Shown piece by piece: positions 5,190 to 10,587 of a DNA stretch of 10,587 nucleotides. A program made the position numbers and the translations under genes. The notes beneath the pieces are model-generated. The model was not told the origin of the DNA, searched no databases, and saw only the letters and a program-made list of their open reading frames with translations. This stretch comes from a bacterium UBP1_UBA4771 (GTDB lineage Bacteria; Krumholzibacteriota; Krumholzibacteriia; Krumholzibacteriales; Krumholzibacteriaceae): the NCBI GenBank assembly GCA_002403295.1, contig DHHN01000093.1, positions 12,102 through 22,688 on the forward strand. The letters run 5' to 3'. Every line of letters begins with the position of its first letter. Positions within the stretch are counted from its first letter, which is position 1.

Positions 5190-8100
5190 TTATTCGAGCT
5201 TGACGCTTTTTCCCGTGATATCGACGCTCCGGCCGCCGCGCTCGATCCGCAGGACGTAGATGTACGTTCCGTTCGCGACTCGGTCTCCGGCGAGATCGCG
5301 CCCGTCCCAGACGATCGAGTGAGGGCTTACGAAGCTCGCGGCGCGAAGCTGGTGCGGCGTGAGAACGAAGCTTCTCACGAGAATGCCGCTCACGTTGTAT
5401 ATGTTGATCCGGCCCGCGTCGGCGGCGAGGTTCAGCGAATAGACGATGTTCGTCTCGCCGCGGAAGGGGTTCGGAAAATTGAAGGCGTCGGCGACGAGCT
5501 CGTCGCCCGTGACGGTAAAGACGATATCCCGGGAGAACTCCCCGGCTCTGATCGTAAAGACCCTCGTGCCCGCGGGGAGCGTGCGTTCGAACGACGCTTC
5601 CCAGCGGAGGGAATCGGCGGGATCGGGCACGCGGAAATGCACTCCGTCCTCCCTGAGCCCGTCGATGGAGAGCGCCGGCGGCTCGCGCAGATAGGCGGGA
5701 AACTCGGCCGTGATGGTGAAGGTGCCCGTCGGCGGGCTCTCCACTCCCGGCAGTATCTCGAGATAGTCGTTGTAGAAGAGACGGAGCCGCGTCACGACCG
5801 CGACCTCGAGTCTCCCCGCCTCTCGGCCGTCCGGCGCGGCGACGGTCCATACGAGGAGCTCGTCGGCGGGATCGACCGTGTAGCGCACGTCGGCGCGATA
5901 GGAGCGGTAAAACGTCCTGTCCGCGTCCCGAAGAGGCGTTATTTCGAGCGAATCGGTCCAGCTCACCCCGTCGATCGAGAGGGCGGCCGGTCCGATCGCG
6001 ACGACGTCGCTCGCCGTCAGGCGAAGCGTCGCGTCGTTCGTGCCGTTCCTCGCGCGGAGCCCTTCGGCCCCGAGCGGCTCGAATCCGCCGCCCCAATCCG
6101 CCTCGAGCCTCATGAGCGGCGGGCCGGGATCCACCCGCAGCATCGGATCGCCGAGGAGATGGTATCGCATGATCTGGTCGAGGCCGTAGACGGTCTGGCC
6201 GATCTGTTCGATTTCGGTCCGCGTGACGAGCTCGCCGAGAATCCAGTGGGCGCCCGTGTACTCGTAGCCCGGGGCGACGGAATCGACCGGCGGCCGCTGG
6301 AAGAAATTCTTGAAAAAGCGAACGACCAACACCGAGTTCTGCGAGAGATACTCGAAGCCGTCGCTCGCGTAGGTGGAGATCGCGCCGCCCCCCGGCTTGA
6401 AGAGAAGCTGCTCGCTCATGCAATCTCCGTCTCCACCGACGTACGTCGCGTAGGAATACTCCTGCCAGACGGCGAAATCGCTGATGTGGCAGCCGAACCC
6501 GGCGAAGACGAACGGGATGGCGGTCCGCAGGCTGTCGATATCGCCGTAGATCTGGAGCGAGAAGGCCTGCTCCGTCGTGAGCACCGCGCGATTCGCGTGC
6601 CCCTGAAACATGTGGATGAGGCAGCCGCGGTTGAGGGCCCCGACGAGCGCGGGCGTGAAGGTCCGGCGCGTCGCTTCGCGCGCGCGTGAAAATACCGCGG
6701 CACCGGCCTCGGCGGGATCGGGATGCGCCGGGTCGGTATAGGGCGCCAGATACAGCCGGTTGATCTCGAAACCCCCGGGGAGCGAGCGCTCGACGACGGC
6801 GCCGCAAGAGTCGGTGCTCCACTGGAACTCCCCCTCGTAGGGCCGGTACCGGTAGTCGGATCCCCCGCCCGACCACGCGTCGTCCGCGAAGAGCACGATC
6901 CGCCGGCGCCATGCGTCTTCCGGGGCCGCGGTCTCGGCGCGATAGAGCTTGTTGAGGATCGCGCGGAGCTCCACGTCGCGCCCGACGGGAAAGCGGCCGA
7001 CGAAGACGTCGGGGTAGGGGTCGGGGCCGGGATTGCCGTCGAGAAACGCGTACCACTTGTCCGAGCAGACCGTCTCGTCGTCGTATGTCCCCGTGACGCT
7101 CGTCACGTAGCTGTACGACGGCACGTAATCGGGGGGCGACCCGCGCTTTTCGCCCGCCGGCGCGGTATAGACGCGCTTGTGATCCTCGCTCGCGTCGCCG
7201 ACGAGGAGCACGTACTCGACGCCCCAGCGGTCGAAGGCGTCCTTGATGAACCGCTTGATCGCCGCCGCGTGCGGCAGGCCGCCGTTGTACTCGTCGAAGA
7301 CGTTCTCGACGTCCGCGACGAAAACGCGGTACCCCTGCCCCCGCCGCCAGTCGGCATACTCGCCGATCCGCTGCAGGAACTCCCCGTGCGAGATGACGAG
7401 CGTATGAAAGCGTCCGGCCGTCGCGCGAAGGGCCGACGGCGCGTCGACCGACACCGACCGCACGGGAAGGGTCGTGCCGGCGGCGGCGCCGAGCGCCGCG
7501 AACCGGCGCGTCGACATGCTCTCCTCGATATTGAGCACGAGCTTCCACCCGGCGCCGTCCGCCGCGAAGTCCGACGGACCGAGCTCCCGATAGACCGGAT
7601 GCCGGGGATCGGTGAGCTCGACGAGACGCCCCGAGGAAACGGTGAACCCCGTGATCTCGATGCCCGCGATGACGACCAACGGATCGAGCGTGAACTCGAG
7701 GGCGTTGTTCCGCGCGACGAACCGGCCCGGATACTCCACCGTGAAGTCGTTCACGAGATGCTTGTAATCGGCGTCGCACGTGACGAGGAGCTCGTTCGTC
7801 CCGTTCGCGAGCCACGATGCCGGGAGATCGGCGAACGTGAACGTCCTCGCCTGCTTCGCGTTGAAGCCTCCGGTGCCGATGAGATTCGTTCCCGAACCGT
7901 TCCGAATCCTGAACGAGAGCGTATGCGGAAGCCCGAGTCCGTCGCCGCCCTGAATCCGGATCGTGAGCGACCAGACGCCCTCCGGGGCCGGCTCGTGCAG
8001 GGTGAAGGGGAGCGCGTACTCCCTCACGTCGTATCCCTTGAGAAAATAGAAATCGAACGTGCCCGGCACCGCGTTCTTCATGAACGCCGTGTCCTTGCGC

Positions 8101-9236
8101 TCCCGCTTCACGACCCGGTGGGTCGTTACAGGGATTTCGGAAACGCTCGAGAGAGGTATCCCGGGGCTCATGGACGCTCCCGCCGATCCCTCCTCGAGCC
8201 AGAGAACGTTATTGTCGGTGTAGAGCGCGTCGGGATCACCCGCCTCGGCGTCGTCCTTGAGGCCGAGTGCATAGAAGTAGAGGCGATCCGCGCCTTCGAA
8301 AACGCCCTCGCTCCCGCCCTCGCTCTCGACGATGAGGATCGGCACGTCGACGGCGCGCAGGAAACCGGGCGCGGCCGGATCGTAGTAATGCTTCCTGAGG
8401 GCGATCTCTCCCGGAACGAGCCCCGGAGAGAGCCCCGCGGAGATGAGCGAATCGGCCCGCATCACGTAGAGCCCCGTCTCCGGTATGCGGAGTTTGAGGC
8501 GCTTTCCCTCGAGCGCCGCCCCGGCGGAAACGCGCGATCCGGCGACGGGCAGCCGGTACGCCGCCGCGTCCGCGGGATTCACGAGAAGACCGTCGTAGAG
8601 GCGTTTCCAAGCGCCGGAGAGGGGCTCGCTCACGCCTTCCGCCGTCCCCGAGGTCCCGCGCCACCGCTCGAAGCTCACCGTGACGGCGATGCGCCGCGCG
8701 AGACGCGCCTCGCCCCGCTCGTCGACCGAGAGGGGATTGATCCGAACCGGAAGCACTCGCTGGCGCCCCATGAAGGACGGCTCGAGCGCGGATGCGAGCG
8801 GCGGCGCCCCGCCCTCCCGCCACGGATCGGGCGGAAGATAGCGCTCGCCCGTCGGAAAGCCATCCTCCCCCTCGACGAGACGCTCGCCGAAAACGCGCGA
8901 GAGCGCGAGGCGCCCGAAGCTCTCCTCCTCGATCACGGAGACCGAAATCCGCGGGTTTCCCTCCGGAGGTATCGCCACGTGAAACGTCCGCCCCGGGAGC
9001 TCCACGGCCCCCGGCGGCGAAAAGGTCCCGAACCCGTCGATGAGAACACGGACCGTCCCGTCGCCCGCCGGCACGACGCGGGCGCCGGAGCAGACGACCT
9101 CGAACGAAACGAAGCCCGCGCCCGAGGAAACGAGGCGGGCGCTGTGCGAAGCCGGCCCGGCCGAAACGTTTCCGGCCCGGACAATGAGCCCGACGACACA
9201 TGCGCCGATCGCCGCGCGTCTCGATTGTGCGATCAA
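5190..9236 (-). CDS. Exported C25 (gingipain/PorU-like) cysteine peptidase with C-terminal FlgD-like Ig domain
   Basis: A 1348-residue secreted protein. The N-terminus has a signal peptide (core ACVVGLIV, cleavage probably after NVSA). A beta-rich propeptide-like part follows; around residues 243-330, LRIPETGLYVMRADSL and FEGADRLYFYALG match the N-terminal region of PorU, the type IX secretion sortase. The peptidase C25 domain lies at about 612-1000: LLVGDASED, PDVFVGRFPVGR, H880 in the FQGHANR motif and C916 in GFGCH, 36 residues apart, close to the His-Cys spacing of gingipains. The last 100 residues, from NFPNPF through INIYNVSG to WDGRDLAGDRVANGTY, form a FlgD/sorting-type Ig domain. TTG is the start because GAGGTG (9250-9245) lies eight bases upstream. 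It could be a sortase-like processing enzyme or a secreted protease; the sequence cannot decide. Confidence 0.9.
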   Translation of the reverse strand: MIAQSRRAAIGACVVGLIVRAGNVSAGPASHSARLVSSGAGFVSFEVVCSGARVVPAGDGTVRVLIDGFGTFSPPGAVELPGRTFHVAIPPEGNPRISVSVIEEESFGRLALSRVFGERLVEGEDGFPTGERYLPPDPWREGGAPPLASALEPSFMGRQRVLPVRINPLSVDERGEARLARRIAVTVSFERWRGTSGTAEGVSEPLSGAWKRLYDGLLVNPADAAAYRLPVAGSRVSAGAALEGKRLKLRIPETGLYVMRADSLISAGLSPGLVPGEIALRKHYYDPAAPGFLRAVDVPILIVESEGGSEGVFEGADRLYFYALGLKDDAEAGDPDALYTDNNVLWLEEGSAGASMSPGIPLSSVSEIPVTTHRVVKRERKDTAFMKNAVPGTFDFYFLKGYDVREYALPFTLHEPAPEGVWSLTIRIQGGDGLGLPHTLSFRIRNGSGTNLIGTGGFNAKQARTFTFADLPASWLANGTNELLVTCDADYKHLVNDFTVEYPGRFVARNNALEFTLDPLVVIAGIEITGFTVSSGRLVELTDPRHPVYRELGPSDFAADGAGWKLVLNIEESMSTRRFAALGAAAGTTLPVRSVSVDAPSALRATAGRFHTLVISHGEFLQRIGEYADWRRGQGYRVFVADVENVFDEYNGGLPHAAAIKRFIKDAFDRWGVEYVLLVGDASEDHKRVYTAPAGEKRGSPPDYVPSYSYVTSVTGTYDDETVCSDKWYAFLDGNPGPDPYPDVFVGRFPVGRDVELRAILNKLYRAETAAPEDAWRRRIVLFADDAWSGGGSDYRYRPYEGEFQWSTDSCGAVVERSLPGGFEINRLYLAPYTDPAHPDPAEAGAAVFSRAREATRRTFTPALVGALNRGCLIHMFQGHANRAVLTTEQAFSLQIYGDIDSLRTAIPFVFAGFGCHISDFAVWQEYSYATYVGGDGDCMSEQLLFKPGGGAISTYASDGFEYLSQNSVLVVRFFKNFFQRPPVDSVAPGYEYTGAHWILGELVTRTEIEQIGQTVYGLDQIMRYHLLGDPMLRVDPGPPLMRLEADWGGGFEPLGAEGLRARNGTNDATLRLTASDVVAIGPAALSIDGVSWTDSLEITPLRDADRTFYRSYRADVRYTVDPADELLVWTVAAPDGREAGRLEVAVVTRLRLFYNDYLEILPGVESPPTGTFTITAEFPAYLREPPALSIDGLREDGVHFRVPDPADSLRWEASFERTLPAGTRVFTIRAGEFSRDIVFTVTGDELVADAFNFPNPFRGETNIVYSLNLAADAGRINIYNVSGILVRSFVLTPHQLRAASFVSPHSIVWDGRDLAGDRVANGTYIYVLRIERGGRSVDITGKSVKLE

Positions 9237-9314
9237 ACGGGGTTCACCTCATTTCCAGGGGCACGCAAAGGGAGAGCACGGAAGCGGCGAGGAATCGCCA
9301 ATGTCCTCTTTTTC

Positions 9315-9343
9315 AATCTATTTCTCCGGGCGCGAAAAGACAA
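9315..9343 (-). promoter_or_regulatory. Candidate sigma70-type promoter of the C25 peptidase gene
   Basis: On the minus strand TTGTCT (9343-9338), a 17-base spacer and TAGATT (9320-9315). Each hexamer matches consensus at four positions. It lies in an A/T-richer patch and would give a leader of about 70 bases before the TTG start. Confidence 0.4.
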
Positions 9344-9397
9344 GCCGAAAATGGCGCCCCCGGGAGAGACGCGGGCGACCGCACGGGGGCTGAAACG

Positions 9398-9426
9398 CCG
9401 ATGGGGACCCATCGGGGCCCCCATCG
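9398..9426 (-). terminator. Overlapping hairpins after the small secreted protein gene
   Basis: The minus strand can form CGATGGGG/CCCCATCG (9426-9419 with 9406-9399, 12-base loop), or the alternative CCGATGG, loop GTCC, CCATCGG (9415-9398). The two share their last arm and so exclude each other. They lie about 30 bases beyond the stop codon of the 175-residue gene. There is no real T run (only GGCGTTTC follows), so this is a possible but atypical terminator or attenuator. Confidence 0.35.
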
Positions 9427-9456
9427 ACGAATCGAAAACGCACCGGGTGTTCGCGT

Positions 9457-9984
9457 TTAGAACAGGCTCTTTATCGCGCCCCAGCTCGACTCCTCCGTGG
9501 CGATCGCGCAGGCCTGACCGATGGCGAGGTGGTTCAGGACGGTCGCCGGATAGATCGGAAACCCGACCTCGCAGCTGCAGAGCTGGATCGCCGCGACTTC
9601 CGGACGCTTATCTATGAGAACGTAGCCCGGGCCCGCGCCCGTCAGGTAGCACGATACCCTCTGTGTCCAAGCCCAGCCGACGTTGCATCCGTAGAAGGCA
9701 ACGCTGATGCCGTTCACGACGTCGCCGAGGGTGACGCTGATCTCGGGATTCGTCGTCACCGTGCTGAGGATCACATACGCCGGGGCGACGACTTTATACT
9801 CGGCCGCCTGCACGCCCAGCGGATGCGTGAACCATATCCAGAGATCAAACGGCATGAATCCTCCGGATAGATAGATGTCGCAGTCGGAGTGATCGCCGTC
9901 GGCGAAGAGCCCGACGTACCCGTTCTGGGCGAATACCGGGGTTGCGAGGGCGAGAATCGAAAGAGCCAACAGCAGTTTCTTCAT
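9457..9984 (-). CDS. Small secreted protein of unknown function (WGAIKSLF family)
   Basis: A 175-residue protein with a clear signal peptide (MKKLLLALSILALATPVFA, cleavage before Q20), leaving a mature part of about 156 residues outside the cytoplasm. No known catalytic motif was recognised. It is rich in aromatic residues and beta-strand-like segments such as FDLWIW, AEYKVVAPAYV and ISVTLGD. It carries six cysteines in the mature part, five of them kept in the neighbouring paralog, which suggests disulfides. It ends in SSWGAIKSLF. The start is set by GGGGAGG (plus 9993-9999) eight bases before ATG. The next gene upstream is a close paralog, so this is a tandem duplication. The gene is surely real; its job is unknown. 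Confidence 0.9.
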   Translation of the reverse strand: MKKLLLALSILALATPVFAQNGYVGLFADGDHSDCDIYLSGGFMPFDLWIWFTHPLGVQAAEYKVVAPAYVILSTVTTNPEISVTLGDVVNGISVAFYGCNVGWAWTQRVSCYLTGAGPGYVLIDKRPEVAAIQLCSCEVGFPIYPATVLNHLAIGQACAIATEESSWGAIKSLF

Positions 9985-10046
9985 GATCGTTGCCTCCCCT
10001 GAACGTTGCTGAGCAGTAAAACCGCCCGTACTCTTTTATTACAGGT

Positions 10047-10072
10047 GGGGCCCTCCGTTTCCGGAGAGCCCC
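10047..10072 (-). promoter_or_regulatory. Strong GAAA-tetraloop hairpin between the tandem paralogs
   Basis: On the minus strand GGGGCTCTCCG, loop GAAA, CGGAGGGCCCC makes an 11-bp stem with one G-U pair. It lies about 50 bases after the stop of the upstream paralog and about 60 before the start of the next gene. No T run follows directly (ACCTGTAATAAAAG), so it is not a standard terminator. It may end transcription imperfectly, protect an mRNA 3' end, or set the ratio of the two genes. Confidence 0.5.
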
Positions 10073-10084
10073 GCATCCACAAGA

Positions 10085-10104
10085 TGCCTGATGTCGATCA
10101 GGCA
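10085..10104 (-). promoter_or_regulatory. Second intergenic hairpin
   Basis: TGCCTGAT, loop CGAC on the minus strand, ATCAGGCA is a perfect 8-bp stem lying 16 bases after the stop codon of the upstream paralog. The following bases ATCTTGTGG give only a weak T-rich stretch. Together with the GAAA-tetraloop hairpin it forms a two-hairpin spacer. Confidence 0.4.
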
Positions 10105-10120
10105 GCCATCAAGCTTGTTC

Positions 10121-10587
10121 CTAGAACAGGCTCTTTATCGCGCCCCAGCTCGACTCCTCGGTGGCGACCTCGCAGCCCTGACCGATGGCGAGGTGGTTCA
10201 GGACGGTCGCCGTGTAGATCGGGTAACCGAGCTCGCAGCTCGCGATCTGAATGTGATCGACGTCCGGACGCTTATCGATCTGTATGAAGCCCGGGCCCGC
10301 GCCCGTCAAGTAGCAGGAAATCCTCTGCGTCCACACCCAGCTCGGATTGCAGCCGTAGAACGCGACGCTGATGCCGGCCACCGGGTCGCCGAGGGTGACG
10401 CTGATGTCCGGGTTCGTCGTCACCGTGCTGAGGATCACGTACGCCGGAGCGACGATCCTGTACTCGGCCGCCTGAACGCCCACGATCGGCGCGATCCACC
10501 AGATCCAGAGATCGAACGGCATGAAGCCGCCCACGAGATAGAGGTCGCAGACGCCGTGATTTGCGTCGGTAAAGAGCCCGACATACG
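10121..10587 (-). CDS. Small secreted protein of unknown function, tandem paralog, 5' end missing
   Basis: The frame is open to the window edge (first whole codon at 10585), so the start and signal peptide lie outside; 155 residues are visible, ending at TAG (10123-10121). It aligns along its whole visible length with the 175-residue neighbour, from YVGLF to SSWGAIKSLF, with roughly three quarters of residues identical and one extra residue near WIAPIVG. Five cysteines are shared (in CDLYL, YGCN, SCYL, SCEL and GCEV); the neighbour's extra cysteine in LCSC is absent. The differences cluster in the N-terminal third and around WAWTQ/WVWTQ. Function unknown; presumably exported and perhaps cotranscribed with its copy. 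Confidence 0.88.
   Translation of the reverse strand, partial: YVGLFTDANHGVCDLYLVGGFMPFDLWIWWIAPIVGVQAAEYRIVAPAYVILSTVTTNPDISVTLGDPVAGISVAFYGCNPSWVWTQRISCYLTGAGPGFIQIDKRPDVDHIQIASCELGYPIYTATVLNHLAIGQGCEVATEESSWGAIKSLF

Noticed and set aside
4960..7815. N-terminal extension of the AnmK-like frame to 1186 codons
   Set aside because: The part beyond 4959 is an arginine-rich shadow frame inside the peptidase gene. The TTG at 4959 has its own Shine-Dalgarno, and homology begins just after it.
6723..9617. A 964-codon open frame on the plus strand
   Set aside because: It is antisense to the C25 peptidase and shows no recognisable domain; it is a result of third-position GC bias.

Overview
The window is GC-rich, with codon third positions strongly biased to G/C. 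The gene repertoire suggests a bacterium of the FCB superphylum or a neighbouring candidate phylum such as Eisenbacteria or Krumholzibacteriota. The reasons are a PorU/gingipain-type C25 peptidase ending in a FlgD-like Ig domain, tandem small secreted proteins ending in WGAIKSLF, and glycine-rich single-RRM proteins. The phylum is an inference from domain style; no rRNA or other phylogenetic marker is present.

Layout. (1) Bases 1-1025, plus strand: three consecutive genes for small RRM RNA-binding proteins with glycine/arginine-rich tails. The first is visible only as its last 19 codons. The cluster is closed by a perfect intrinsic terminator. (2) Bases 1040-1263, minus strand: tRNA-Asp(GTC) with encoded CCA, its own sigma70-type promoter and its own terminator, which faces the RRM terminator. 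(3) Bases 1267-4959, minus strand: a compact operon of an AnmK-like protein with an eroded active site (TTG start), a SpoIID/LytB lipoprotein and a GH3 NagZ-type hexosaminidase. A promoter is predicted upstream at 5032-5061. (4) Bases 5190-9236, minus strand: one 1348-residue exported C25 cysteine peptidase with a PorU-like N-terminal part and a C-terminal FlgD-type Ig domain (TTG start with a good Shine-Dalgarno). (5) Bases 9457-10587, minus strand: two tandem paralogous small secreted proteins of unknown function, the upstream one cut by the window edge, separated by strong hairpins.

Functional reading. SpoIID-family enzymes cleave glycan strands and can leave 1,6-anhydroMurNAc ends. NagZ removes GlcNAc from muropeptides. 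True AnmK phosphorylates anhydroMurNAc. The three-gene operon therefore looks like a peptidoglycan remodelling or recycling unit, but its AnmK-like member lacks the residues expected for kinase activity. The C25 peptidase and the small secreted proteins act outside the cytoplasm and have their own control regions. The RRM genes form a separate, recently homogenised family. Very long open frames on the strand opposite the real genes are products of high GC and are not annotated.
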